From Streptomyces globosus (GTDB lineage: Bacteria > Actinomycetota > Actinomycetes > Streptomycetales > Streptomycetaceae): a stretch of DNA of 64,000 bases. Both the position numbers and the translations under genes were made by a program. The notes under the pieces were generated by a model, which ran no database searches, had not been told where the DNA came from, and saw only the letters and a list, made by a program, of their open reading frames with translations. The stretch lies in assembly GCF_003325375.1 (NCBI RefSeq), contig NZ_CP030864.1, positions 248,001-312,000 on the forward strand. Direction: 5' to 3'. Positions 9,201 to 20,000 of this stretch are shown in pieces. How positions within the stretch are numbered: the stretch's first letter is position 1; the number at the start of each line of letters is the position of its first letter.

Positions 9201-12200
9201 CCGGCGGTACGGACGGGACGGGTGCGGGTGTTGCCGCGGCCGACGCCGCGGCCGGAGCAGGGGCGCCCGGACGGGCAGGTCTGCCGGCGGCCGGGGCGGC
9301 CGTACCGGTGGAACGCGGCCCGGCGGCCGGGGCGGGCCCCGACCCGGCGGGCGCGGCACCGGTGCCTGCGGCACCGGTGCCTGCGGCACCGGTGCCGGCG
9401 GCGGACGGGGCCGAGGCGGACGATGCGGGGCTCGCGGCCGCCGGACCGGTGGGACCGTCGGCGGCAGCCGGGACGGAACGCCCGCCGCCGGTCGAGCCGG
9501 TCGGCGCAGACCCGCGCGCCGCAGGAGCCGTGGTGGCCCCGGCGGGCCCGGGGGCCGCGGTCCCCGGCGTGGCCGGTGCGGACCCGGCGAGCGGCCCGGC
9601 CGCGCCGGCCGCGGTGACGCCCGCGGCGACCCGCGACGGCACCGGGACGCCGCCGCCCACCCGGAAGCGGGAGTTGCGGGCCGCCAGCACCGGCGCCGGC
9701 TCGGCGGCGGGAGCCAGCAGCGGCTCCAGGTCGACGGCGAGGCCGTGCCCCACCAGCCGGGCGGCCAGCTGCGCCACCGACCGGGCGGCCGGCACGCCGC
9801 GCCGGTCCACCGGCACGGCGACGTGCGCCGCCCCGCCCAGGGTGTCCTTGACCCACCGCGAGCAGGTCGAGCTCGGCCCGACTTCCAGGAAGTAGCGGAA
9901 CCCCCGGTCGTAGGCCCCGCGCACCAGCCGCGGGAAGTCGATCGTCGAGCGCAGCGTGTGCGCGATCCGGCGGCTGACCTCCGTGCGGTCCAGGTCCCGG
10001 ATCGCCTCGTAGTCGTACGCGCTGAACAGCTCCAGGCCGCCCGTCGAGCCGGTCGGGTAGTCGTTCAGGCCGGCCAGCCCGTCCAGTTCGGCGTCGACCG
10101 CCGGGCAGTGCATCACCGCGTTGACGGGCGACCGGGCCGCCGGGCAGCCCAGTTCCGCGATCAGCGCCCGGCACTGCGCCGGATCACCCGCGACCACCAG
10201 CTCCTTCGGGGTGTTGACGTGCGTCAGGTACACGCGGTCGTAGCCGCGGGCCAGCGCCGCCCGGACGGTGTCCGCGTCGGTGAGCAGCACATGGCTCGCC
10301 CACACGTCCGCGTCCGGGGTGTCCTCGGGCAGGCCCCACAGCTCGCGCACGGTGCGCCGCGGCCCGCACAGCCGGTCGTGGAAGAGCGGCGTGTTGCTGA
10401 TCAGGTCGTCGCGGCGGCCCTCCGGCAGCCAGCACTCCGTCGCGAACAGCATGCTCGACTCGCCGAGGCTGTAACCGAAGCCGCCGTGCGCGGTGATCCC
10501 GAGGACGCCGCGGACCAGGTCCGTGTACAGCATCGCGAAGCTGGTGCCGGTCGCCAGCATGAACGGGATGTCCTCGCCCAGCGAGGCCTCCAGCTCCATC
10601 AGCTCCCGCCGGCTCGGGGCCGCCTGCGTCCGCGGGTACAGGGCCGCGGCCCGCATCAGCCGGGCCGGCTCGTCCGCCTGCCCCTCGAACCGGTCCAGCA
10701 GCCCCGGGAACGCCCGGAAGAAGTCCTGGCCCAGCCCGGGGTAGGAGTTGAACGCCCCCGGGTAGACCAGTGCGACCCTGCCGTCGGGGCCGATCGGGGC
10801 GGCCGTCGAGAAGCTCCCCGCCGGCGTCGCCCACTCCCCGCCACCGGCGTGCACGCCCGGCAGGTCCCGTACGGCCAGCTCCAGTTGGGCCAGCAGCTCC
10901 TCCCGGTCCCGCCCGACGAGCACCGCGCGCACCGGCTTGCCGGCGAGCGTTCCGGCAGCCGCGCGGGCGAGCTCGTACGGGTCGCGGCCCTCGGCCAGCA
11001 GGTCCCGGTGCAGGGCGGCCAGCGTCAGCAGGTCGTCCGCCGAGTCCGCGGCCAGCGGCAGCAGCACCGGCCCTTCCGCGCGCCGCCAGTCCGCGGCGCT
11101 CACCGCGCCGCGCGTGGTGTCGGAGGACAGCACCATGTGGCCGTGGGCGCCGCTGCCGCCGAGGAAGCTGACCGCCGCGTACCGGCGGCTGTCCTTGCGG
11201 GTACGCAGCCACGGTTGGGAAGCGGTCGGCACATACAGCCCGGACGCCGCGAAGTCCTCCGCGAGGTCGCCGGCCGGGCGCTGCCAGCCGCGCGTGCCGG
11301 GCACGTAGCCGTGGTGCAGGCCCAGCACGGAGCGGATCAGCCCCGCCATGCCCGCCGCGCAGCCGGCGTCGCCGACCTGCGCCTTGGCGCTGCCCAGCGC
11401 GGCGCTCGCCGTGCCCGCCGGGTACACCGCGGCCAGTGCCGCGATCTCCGCCCGGTCCTGGGCGGCGGTGCCGCCCGCGTGCGCCTCGACGCAGCCGATG
11501 TCGGCGGCCGTGACGCCCGCCTCCTCCAGCGCGGCGGAGGCCGCCGCCGCGAACGCGTCCGCGTCCGCCTCCGGCAGCTCCCCGTCGACGGGGTCCGCGT
11601 ACCGGATGGCGAGGGACTCCAGCCGCGCGTACACCCGCGCGCCCGGAGCGGCCCCGCCGGGACGGGTGACGACGACGGCGCCGGCGCCCTCGCCGATGCG
11701 GCGGCCCCGCCCGCCCTCGCCGAAGGTCAGGCCGGCCTCGGCCACCGCCTCCGGCGTCAGCAGCAGGTTCTCCGCCGAGCCCGCCAGGTCGACCGCACCG
11801 ACCAGGACGGCCTCGATGCTGGGGTCGAGCAGCAGCAGCCGCGCCACCTCCAGCGCCTCGGCGGTGCCCGAGCCGTCCGCGGAGACCGTGAACGACGGGC
11901 CCGTCAGGTTCCACAGCGAGGAGATGCGGCTCGCCATCACGTTGCCGATGTAGCTGAGGACCTCGTTCGCGACGATCGGGTCGACGACCGCGTCCCGGCC
12001 GACCGCCGTCAGCGCGGACAGCACCTCCTCGTCGACGGGCACCCCGGCCCGCTCGAACTCGGCGCGCAGGAACTGCCCGAGCCGGTAGCGGGTCAGCCGC
12101 AGGTGGGTGGCCGGCTCCATCTCCATCGCGACGACCACCGCGACCCGGCGCGGCTCGGGCGCGGTCCGCCCGGCCGGCACCGCCCGGCTGTAGCCGGCGT

Positions 12201-13905
12201 CCAGCAGCGCCTCGTCGGCGACCTTCGTCGCCAGCGCGTGCTGGAGGTTGTACGTGCGCAGGTCCGTCGGCGGGATCTTCTGGTCGATCGGGTCGATGCC
12301 GACGCCGTCGACGAACGCACCGTGCGGCAGGGCGTCCGGCGACACCCCGGCCGCGGTCTCCAGGGAGCCGCCCCGGGTGCCGTCCAGGCCGCGCCAGCGC
12401 CGCTCGGGCAGCGGGACCAGGGCGTCCTCGCCGCCGTACACGGCCCGCTCGAACGCGCCGACGCCGTCCAGCGCCCCGAAGTGCGCGCCCAGGCCCACCA
12501 CGTCGAGGGCGGGCAGCGCCGCCACCGGCTCCTCCGCCGGGGCCTCGCCGCCGGTGTGCTGCGACAGCACCACGTGCGCGTTCGTGCCGCCGAAGCCGAA
12601 AGCGGACACCGCGCCGCGGCGCGGCCCCGGACCGGACGGCCAGTCGCGGCCGGCGCGCACCAGGTTCGCGGAGCCGACCCGGCCGTCCCTGGAGGACACC
12701 GGCTGCTCGACGCCGATCGTCGGCGGGATGTGCCCGTTGCCCATCGCCAGGACGACCTTCAGCATGCTGCTGAGGCCGGCGACGGTCAGCAGGTGCCCGA
12801 TGTTGCCCTTGACCGAGCCGATCAGCGGGGTCCGGCCGGCCGCGCCGAAGAACTCGGCGACCGAGCCGGCCTCGGTGGCGTCGCCGATCGGCGTCCCCGT
12901 CGCGTGGCACTCCAGGTAGTCGATCGTCGCCGGGTCCACGCCCGCCTGCGCGTACGCCAGTTCGTACGACTGGAGCTGGCCGCCGGACTGGGGGACGAGG
13001 AGGTGGCGGCCCGCGCCGTCGTTGGTCAGGCCGATCCCGTCGACGACCGCGTGGATGGTGTCGCCGTCGCGGAGCGCGTCCGCGAGCCGCTTCACGGCGA
13101 CCATGCCCGCGCCCTGACCGGTCAGGATGCCGCCCGAGCGGTCGTCGAACGGCTGGCTGAACCCGTCCCGCGGGTAGGCCTGCAGGTCGGAGAACGACAG
13201 GTGGATGAGGGTGGGGTCGGGGGCGCACACGCCGCCCGCCAGCACCAGGTCGGCCTGCCCGGCCGCCAGGTGGTCGCAGGCCAGCTTGAGCGCGTACAGG
13301 GCGGAGGAGCAGGCCGCGTCGAGGGCGTAGCGGGGACCGCCCAGGCCCAGCGCGGCCGCGGCCACCCCGACGGGGGAGCCGCTGACCCGCAGGTCCTGCG
13401 GGTTCAGGGATGCCGCGTCGATCTGCAGGGCCTTGTCGGCGAGTGCGCCGAGCGCCGGGTGCCCGGCGTCGCGCAGGCCCTGGAGGACGGCCTCCTGCAC
13501 CAGCGGCACGCTGACCTCGGCAGAGGCGAGGGTCGGGAAGGAGTAGTTGCCCAGGATCAGACCGGTGCGGGCGAGGACCTCCGGCCGGTCGGCGTGCCCG
13601 CTGTCCCGCAGCGCCTCCCGCGCCACGTGCAGCGACCAGTGGAAGATCCGGTCGAGGCCGGCGAGCTGCCCGGCGTCGAGGCGGTAGCCGGTCGGGTCGA
13701 AGGCGAAGTCGGTGATGAAGCCGCCCCGGCGGCAGTAGATCTCGTGCTGGGGGTCGGTGTCCCGGGGGTCGAGGGCGGGGCCGAAGACCTCCTCCCCGCC
13801 CTCCCTGCGGCTGTCCGTGCCGGAGCTGAGGTTCTGCCAGAACTCGGCAGGCGTCCCCGCTCCGGGGAACAGGCAGGAGAGGCCGACGATCGCGTACTTG
13901 CTCAT
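6202..13905 (-). CDS. pfaC: PfaC-like secondary lipid synthase subunit: KS-CLF-AT-DH'-DH-DH'-DH
   Basis: 2567 residues from ATG 13905 (MSKYAIVGLSCLFPG). Order of parts: a ketosynthase with active Cys199 (LDAACSSA), HATGTPIGD and KGNIGHL; a chain-length-factor-like second KS in which the nucleophile position is Gly678 (SADGSGT); an acyltransferase-like domain with Ser1146 in GYSLGES; a long Ala/Pro/Gly linker (about residues 1360-1680); then four hotdog units. Units two and four have intact FabA-type cores, FECHF...DP with His2060 and FDCHF...DPVMPG with His2460. Units one and three (AWYAVDGG, AWYYEENAYPHMP) lack the His and are structural partners. The FabA-like dehydratases are what let PUFA synthases set cis double bonds. 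An AT inside this subunit resembles myxobacterial and thraustochytrid PUFA synthases rather than marine PfaC, where the AT is a separate PfaB. The upstream alternative ATG at 13980 gives a non-conserved Pro/Arg-rich leader and was not chosen. Confidence 0.92.
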   Translation of the reverse strand: MSKYAIVGLSCLFPGAGTPAEFWQNLSSGTDSRREGGEEVFGPALDPRDTDPQHEIYCRRGGFITDFAFDPTGYRLDAGQLAGLDRIFHWSLHVAREALRDSGHADRPEVLARTGLILGNYSFPTLASAEVSVPLVQEAVLQGLRDAGHPALGALADKALQIDAASLNPQDLRVSGSPVGVAAAALGLGGPRYALDAACSSALYALKLACDHLAAGQADLVLAGGVCAPDPTLIHLSFSDLQAYPRDGFSQPFDDRSGGILTGQGAGMVAVKRLADALRDGDTIHAVVDGIGLTNDGAGRHLLVPQSGGQLQSYELAYAQAGVDPATIDYLECHATGTPIGDATEAGSVAEFFGAAGRTPLIGSVKGNIGHLLTVAGLSSMLKVVLAMGNGHIPPTIGVEQPVSSRDGRVGSANLVRAGRDWPSGPGPRRGAVSAFGFGGTNAHVVLSQHTGGEAPAEEPVAALPALDVVGLGAHFGALDGVGAFERAVYGGEDALVPLPERRWRGLDGTRGGSLETAAGVSPDALPHGAFVDGVGIDPIDQKIPPTDLRTYNLQHALATKVADEALLDAGYSRAVPAGRTAPEPRRVAVVVAMEMEPATHLRLTRYRLGQFLRAEFERAGVPVDEEVLSALTAVGRDAVVDPIVANEVLSYIGNVMASRISSLWNLTGPSFTVSADGSGTAEALEVARLLLLDPSIEAVLVGAVDLAGSAENLLLTPEAVAEAGLTFGEGGRGRRIGEGAGAVVVTRPGGAAPGARVYARLESLAIRYADPVDGELPEADADAFAAAASAALEEAGVTAADIGCVEAHAGGTAAQDRAEIAALAAVYPAGTASAALGSAKAQVGDAGCAAGMAGLIRSVLGLHHGYVPGTRGWQRPAGDLAEDFAASGLYVPTASQPWLRTRKDSRRYAAVSFLGGSGAHGHMVLSSDTTRGAVSAADWRRAEGPVLLPLAADSADDLLTLAALHRDLLAEGRDPYELARAAAGTLAGKPVRAVLVGRDREELLAQLELAVRDLPGVHAGGGEWATPAGSFSTAAPIGPDGRVALVYPGAFNSYPGLGQDFFRAFPGLLDRFEGQADEPARLMRAAALYPRTQAAPSRRELMELEASLGEDIPFMLATGTSFAMLYTDLVRGVLGITAHGGFGYSLGESSMLFATECWLPEGRRDDLISNTPLFHDRLCGPRRTVRELWGLPEDTPDADVWASHVLLTDADTVRAALARGYDRVYLTHVNTPKELVVAGDPAQCRALIAELGCPAARSPVNAVMHCPAVDAELDGLAGLNDYPTGSTGGLELFSAYDYEAIRDLDRTEVSRRIAHTLRSTIDFPRLVRGAYDRGFRYFLEVGPSSTCSRWVKDTLGGAAHVAVPVDRRGVPAARSVAQLAARLVGHGLAVDLEPLLAPAAEPAPVLAARNSRFRVGGGVPVPSRVAAGVTAAGAAGPLAGSAPATPGTAAPGPAGATTAPAARGSAPTGSTGGGRSVPAAADGPTGPAAASPASSASAPSAAGTGAAGTGAAGTGAAPAGSGPAPAAGPRSTGTAAPAAGRPARPGAPAPAAASAAATPAPVPSVPPEDPRLMPADPTLADPEVIAFDGEPISFLPWAPPVPAAVQPAAAEPAAPAAPAAPGAPAGQGSLLPAPEPARAGARRAPSRSAQAAPASAASGDAAAAAADLVRDIRRQMVSTHGVVMETQRILQESALSRAESLLEGGPATAGGVPPVSAAPAVPAAPARAALPAAPPAPAAPPAPAAPPQPSAPRVVEASAVLPPAAPATKPDGVIWDEADLMEFAVGSVAKVFGPEFGVIDGYAQRVRLPAEPYHFVSRVTALSGTTHEFKPAKITTEYDVPEDAWYAVDGGVPPAVTVEAGQCDLLLVSYLGIDFRNKGERVYRLLDSTLVFRGNLPRVGQTLKYDISIDRFVHNGDTTLFFFSYKCYADGELILELHNACAGFFSAAELETPIGVVMTDKEKAERAALPKGYFKPLAYTDKNHLTAEDLELLAQGRPGDVFGPDHAQDPGINPALRLPVEKLRMVDEVTIDRKGGPRGLGTLSAVKNLQPDAWYFECHFPDDPVLAGSLVAEGAVQLLQIYLLHQGMHLTLPDAAFQCVTDTPIEVQVRGQITQKHTQIRYEVEVMELTLLPRATVIADVLIYIGDLPVIRMKNLGLQVREKPGTPYRPEAGGIPQFLGRRNRSGEAAMINEMHLAHAAKGDLDIAMGPEFEVYRTSRAPYIPNGAFQFVDRVMSLKGTRGDLGPGSEMVTEYDSPADAWYYEENAYPHMPNAVYMESSLQAAIFLGYYLGATLKNTDEQYAIRNLDGRATLVKDIDLRGKTIRHHSRLLMTSAVTGAVLQNFSYELSADGEVFYTGESLFGYFSDAALANQVGLDNGTYVAPWIETNEVDPAKVRRIELPEGAPAFTDPSGGHLHLPGGRFALVDRVDLVEGGGRHGRGYLHGHRAIRPDEWYFDCHFHRDPVMPGSLGVEAILQAMRLYVIEENLAEGFERPRFAMATGVEMSWKYRGQILRHDKELSFDVHVKEVRREEGRLLVIADAELSKPGLRIYELTDVAIEVRSTEA

Positions 13906-13936
13906 GAGAGCTGTGGGGTCCCTTCTGAGGGGCGGC

Positions 13937-13976
13937 CGGCCCGGACGGGCGCACGGTGCGGGTACCGTCCGGGCCG
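13937..13976 (-). other. Intercistronic hairpin between pfaA-like and pfaC-like genes
   Basis: In the 103-bp gap between the two megasynthase genes there is a perfect 10-bp inverted repeat, CGGCCCGGAC (13937-13946) and GTCCGGGCCG (13967-13976), with a 20-nt loop that has its own short GCAC/GTGC pairing. No T-run follows on either strand. It could be an attenuator, an RNA stability or processing element, or a partial terminator setting the ratio of the two giant subunits. Confidence 0.5.
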
Positions 13977-14008
13977 ACACGACCGCTTGCGTCGGATACG
14001 GAGCGGAA

Positions 14009-17000
14009 TCAGCCGCTGGTGCCGTTCCGGGTGGCGAACTTCGCCGCCAGCTGCGGGGCGGAGACCACCGACACCTTGTCGAAGCGGGTCAGGACGCGTC
14101 CGTCGGGCGCACAGGCCGTGATGGTGAGCGAGGAGCTGGTGCCGTTGCTCGCCGCGGTCGGCTCCACCACGATCAGGAACGGCTCGCCGTCCGGCAGCGG
14201 GTGGTGCAGGTCGGCGCGGCCCACCGAGAGCGGCAGCCCCGACGTCCCGCGGAAGAGCTTCACCCACACCAGGCCCGCCTGGAGCAGCAGGTCGGCCGTG
14301 CCGGGCGCGTAGCGGGAGCCGCCGTAGGCGCCGCCGTCGGGCCGGTGCTCGGCCAGCGAGGCCTCCAGCACCAGCCGGGACTCCGCCTCGGCCAGGATCC
14401 GGCGCACCCCGCGCAGGGACGGGCCGTGGAAGAGCGTGCCGTCGGCGTACAGGAACCCGGCGTCCCGGCCGGTGCCCGCCGCCGGCAGCCCGGCCACCGC
14501 CGGCGCGTCGGCCGCCGCGCCCGTCTCGACCACCGCGCCGTAGTGCGGCCGCAGGCCGCCGTCGGCGCCGGTCGAGCGGATCGCCGCGCCCAGCGTGCCA
14601 CCGGACGGGGTGAGGGTCAGGGAGATCCGGGCCGGCTCGGTGCCGTCGAAGACGATGCCCTTCTGGACGGTGAAGTCCCGGACCCGGTGCACCTCCTGGC
14701 CCGTCGTCCGCTCGGCCGCGCCGATCGCCCAGCCGAGGGCGACCGCCGCCGGCAGCACCGCCGCGTCACCGATCACGTGGTCCCCGATGACCGGGTCCCC
14801 GGCCAGCGCCTCCAGCGACCGCTCCACCGTCACCGGCGCACCGCTCGCCGGCCGCTCCGGCTCGGACAGCGGCGTCGTCGGCCCGAGGACGGTGACGACG
14901 TCGTCCGCACGGCCCGCCGAGAACTGCTCGGCGAACATCTTCGCCCCGGTCTCCACGGGGATCAGGACGATGCCCCGCTCCTCGAAGATCGCCTTGACCT
15001 GCGGGGAGACCATGCCGCTCTCCCACGCCCCCCAGTTCAGGGAGGTGATGTGGGCCTGCGGGTTGCGCTGCTTGAACGAAGACGCCCAGGCGTTCAGCAC
15101 CTCGTTCGCCATCGCGTAGTCCGACTGGCCCTGGTTGCCGAAGAACCCGGCGACCGAGGAGAACAGCACCGCGTGGCGCAGCGCACCGGCGGGCAGGGCC
15201 GCGGCCACCGAGCGCAGCCCGGCCAGCTTCGGCGCGAAGACCCGCTCGATCTCCGAGGCCTTCTTGTTCGCGATCAGCTGGTCCGCCAGGACGCCCGCAC
15301 CGTGCACCAGGCCGGTGACGCGCCCCCGGTACGGGGCGAGCGCGGCGGCCGTCGCGGCCGCGTCGGTGATGTCCGCGGCGAGGTACTCGACCTCGCTGCC
15401 CGCGGCCCGCACCTCCTCCAGCGTCGCCCGGATCTCGCGGGCGCCCACGACCGCACCGCTGAGCTGCTCCACCCTCTTCGGGGTCGGCTTCTCACCGGTC
15501 GCCTTCAGGTGCGCGGCCGCCGCGCCCTTCAGCGCGGACCCGGCCACGCCGCGCGCCCACTCCGGCTCGTCGGCCAGCGGGGTGCGGCCCAGCAGGAGCA
15601 GCCCCGGTCGGTACTGGCGGGCCAGTTCGACGACGCAGGCGGCGGTGATGCCGCGGCCGCCGCCCGTGACGACCAGCAGGTCGTCCGGGCCGAGCTGCGG
15701 GACGTCCGTGGCGGCGGCCCGCAGGGGCTGCTCGGCGACGGTGAGGCCGACACGGCGGGTGCCGTCGTGGCCGACCTGCACGGTGTCGGCGACGGCGTCG
15801 GACGCCTCGTCCACGACGAGGGCGGCGGCCGCCTGCGCGTCGAGCGACGGCGCCAGGTCCACGGCGCGGCAGAACACCGCCGGCGCCTCCACCGCGAGGG
15901 TCTTCACCAGGCCGGCGACACCGCCCGCCGGGACCTTCTCCTCGGGGACCCCGCCGAGGCCGAAGCGGCCGTCGAGCCGGGTGGCGGTGACGAACGCGGC
16001 GCGCCCGGAGGCGGCTGCGGTGCCGAGCGGCTCGACCGCGTGCTTGGCGACGAGGAGGGTGTGCGCCAGCCGGCGCACCCCGTCCGACCAGTCGCCGCCG
16101 TCGGCGGCGGACACGTCGACGACCAGGCTGACCCGGTCGGCCAGCACCGGCTCGATCCGCTCGGCGAGCTCGGTGACGCCCCAGCCGGACAGGGCGTGGT
16201 CGGTCACGCCGGTGATCCGCTCGGTGACCCCGGGAAGCCGCAGTACGTGCACGCGGCGGCCGGACCCGGAGAGCCGGGCGGCGACGGCCGAGGCCAGCTC
16301 GGAGCCGTCGTCGACGACGAGGGCGGCGCTGCCGTCCTCGTACGCGCCCACCAGCAGGTCCGGGGTGGGCAGGGCCGTCAGCGCGGCCTGCGCCCGGCCG
16401 ATGCCCGCCTTGGGCTGCGGGGCAGTGCCCGCGGCGGCGGGTGCGGACGGGGCGGGGGCTCCGGTGGGGGCGGAGCTTCCGGCGATCAGCTGGACGATGT
16501 CGCGGAGGGTGCGGAGTTCGGCGAGCTGCTCGGGTCCGGCGGTGACGGTGGCGTCGGCGCGCTCTTGGAGGACGCCCATGATTTCGACGCGCTTGATGGA
16601 GTCGATGCCGAGGTCGGCTTCGATGTCCATGTCGAGGTCGAGCATGTCGGCCGGGTAGCCGGTCTTCTCGGAGACGACGGAGAGCAGGACGGCCTGCACG
16701 GCGCCCGCGTCGGGTCCGGAGGCCACCGGGGCGGCGGCCGGGGCAGCGGGAGCGGCGGAACCGGCGATCAGCTGGACGATGTCGCGGAGGGTGCGGAGTT
16801 CGGCGAGCTGCTCCGGACCGGCGGTGACGGTGGCTCCGGCGCGCTCTTGGAGGACGCCCATGATCTCGACGCGCTTGATGGAGTCGATGCCGAGGTCGGC
16901 TTCGATGTCCATGTCGAGGTCGAGCATGTCGGCCGGGTAGCCGGTCTTCTCGGAGACGACGGAGAGCAGGACGGCCTGCACGGCGCCCGCGTCGGGTCCG

Positions 17001-20000
17001 GAGGCCACGGGGGCGGCAGCCGGAGCGGCGGGGGCGGCGGGGGCGGCGGCCGCGGTGGGGGTCGCGGAACCGGCGATGATGCCCACGATGTCGCGGAGGG
17101 TGCGGAGTTCGGCGAGCTGCTCCGGACCGGCGGTGACGGTGGCTCCGGCGCGTTCCTGGAGGACGCCCATGATTTCGACGCGCTTGATGGAGTCGATGCC
17201 GAGGTCGGCTTCGATGTCCATGTCGAGGTCGAGCATGTCGGCCGGGTAGCCCGTCTTCTCCGAGACCACGGAGAGCAAGACCGCCTGGACGGCACCGGCG
17301 TCCGGGCCGGAGGCCGCTGCCGGAGCGGGGGCCGCTGCCGGAGCCGCCGCGGTCGAGCCGGCCATGATGCCGATGATGTCGCGGAGGGTGCGGAGTTCGG
17401 CGAGCTGCTCGGGTCCGGCGGTCACCGTGGCGCCGGCGCGCTCTTGGAGGACGCCCATGATCTCGACGCGCTTGATGGAGTCGATGCCGAGGTCGGCCTC
17501 GATGTCCATGTCGAGGTCGAGCATGTCCGCCGGGTAGCCCGTCTTCTCCGAGACCACCTCCAGCAGCACCGCCTCCACCGCGCCCGACGTGGGAGCGGCC
17601 GCAGGGGCAGGGGCCGCCGGGGCGGGGGCCGTCGCGGTCGAGCCGGCCATGATGCCGATGATGTCGCGGAGGGTGCGGAGTTCGGCGAGCTGCTCGGGTC
17701 CGGCGGTCACCGTGGCGCCGGCGCGTTCCTGGAGGACGCCCATGATCTCGACGCGCTTGATGGAGTCGATGCCGAGGTCGGCTTCGATGTCCATGTCGAG
17801 GTCGAGCATGTCGGCCGGGTAGCCCGTCTTCTCCGAGACCACCTCCAGCAGGACGTCCGCCACACCGGCACCGGCCGGGGCCGGGGCGGGCGCCGGGGCC
17901 GGGGCGGGCGCCGGGGCCGGGGCGGCCTTCGGCGCGGCGGGCTGCGGGGCGGCCGCGGGGGCAGTCGGCGCGGTCGGTGCGGCCACGGCCGCGGAGACCA
18001 GGACCGGGGCCGCGGCCGGGGCCTGCGGCGCGGGCGCCGCCGGGGCGGCGGGCGCGGGGGCCGGGGCGAGGGCGGCCGGGGCCGGGGCGGGTGCCACGGC
18101 GGGCCGGGCGGCCGGCGCGGACACCGGCGCCGGGGCGGCGCTGCGGACCGGGGCGCCGGCGGCGGCGCCGAGCTCCAGTCCGGCGAGGTCGCGCAGGATC
18201 TCGTTGGCCCGCAGGTGGCTGCGTCCGATGTCGAGCCCGTGCTCCTTGACGGCGTTGACCGCGTCGAGGACCTCGCTCAGCCGGCCCTGCTCGGCGGCGC
18301 GCTCCAGGAGCCCGGTCAGGCGCTCGGCGCTCTGCAGCTGGCCCGTCAGGTAGTCGTCGTGCAGGGAAAGGTGGTCGGCCACTAGATCGGCCAGGCGGTC
18401 GTTGTCCACGTGGGCTGTCTCCATGACGGCGGGTTCCGGGGCCGGCGTCGGCGCCGGGGCGGGTGCGGAGGCCGCGACCGGGGCGGGTGCGGGCCGGACG
18501 GCCACGGCCGTCGCGGTGGCGGCCGGTGCGGCGGCGGCGAGGGCGGCCGCGGCCGGGACCGGTGCCGGGGCGGACGCCGGCGTCTTCGCCGGGGCGGCCT
18601 GCGGCGCCGTGGCGGGGGCGGTCGGGGCGGTCGGGGCCTTCGCGGCGGCCGGCACCGGGGCCGCGGGCGCCGGGGCCGCGGGCGCCGGGGCGGCGGCCTT
18701 CGGCAGGGTCGGGACCGCGATGCGGTACCCGTTCTCGAGCGCGTCGCGGTACGCGGCCTTGCGCTCCGGCGAGACGTAGTTGATGCCGTTGAGGAGGATG
18801 GACATCCCCTTCTTCGGCGCCTGCTCCGCCTCCGCGGCGGGCCCGTACCGGTCCGCGGTCTCCAGCGGCAGGCCGAGTACCGCGAGCTGGGCCACGCCCT
18901 GCTTCAGCGCGGTGTCCGCGTCCTTGCCGGGACCGGCGTCGAGTGCGACGACGGTGTGCTCGCGCCCGCCGAGGATCCGGCCGACCAGCTTCGCCAGCAC
19001 GTCCTTCGGGCCGAACTCGACGAACACCCGGAACCCGGCCTCGTACATCTCCTCCACGCGGGCGGCGAAGTCGACGGGGTTCAGCAGCTGCTCGGTCAGG
19101 ATGCGCCGGTTCGCGGCGGTGTCCGCGCCGTACACGGCACCCCGCGTGTTCGCGAACACGGGTGCGGCGGGCGCGGCGACCTCGACCGCGTCGACGCTGC
19201 CGCGGAACGCCTCCACGGCGTGCCCGACGAACGGCGTGTGGAACGCCGCCGACACCGGCAGGCGGGAGGCCCGTACGCCGGCCTCCTTGGCGGCCGCGAT
19301 CAGCTTCTCCACCTGGGCGGTCGCCCCGCCCACGACGATCTGGTCGGGCGCGTTGCGGTTGCAGACGACGACCCCGTCGACGGCGGCGAGCAGCTCGGCC
19401 ACCCGCTCCTCCGGGGCGGACACCGCGGCCATGGCACCGGCCTCGAAGTTCTCCTCGGCCGGCGGGGACATCGCGTTGCCGCGGGCCCGGGCGAGCGTGA
19501 AGAACGCGTCGTCGCCGAAGGAGCCCGCCGCCCACAGGGCGGTCAGCTCGCCGAAGCTGTGGCCGAGGAACCCGTCCGCGGCGAAGCCCAGCTCGGACAG
19601 GTAGCGGTACTGGCCCGCGGACAGGGCGCCGATCGCCGGCTGCGCGTACGCGGTCGCCCGCAGCGCGGCCTCCTGCTCCTTGCGCGCGGCGTCGTCGAAC
19701 GCGGGCGGCGGGAACGCGACCGCCGACAACGGTGCGGCCGCGCCCTCGAACTGCCGGTTCGCGGCGTCGAACGCGGCGCGCAGCGGCGGCAGCGCCATCA
19801 CCGCGGTCCTGCCCGGGTTGACGTACTGGCTGCCCTGCCCGGAGAACAGGGCGCCGACCTTGCCGGCGGCGGCCGCGCGGCGGCGGAACCAGATGCCCTT
19901 CGGGTGCGACCAGGCCTCCTCCGCGGGCCGGGCGCGCAGCTGCCCGAGCGCGGTGTCGCGCAGCGCGGCGAGCTCGCCGGCGGTGCGGGCGACGAGCGCG

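Noticed and set aside
13906..13980. Upstream ATG at 13980 as the pfaC start
   Set aside because: It adds a Pro/Arg-rich leader overlapping the intercistronic hairpin; the conserved KS N-terminus begins at ATG 13905.
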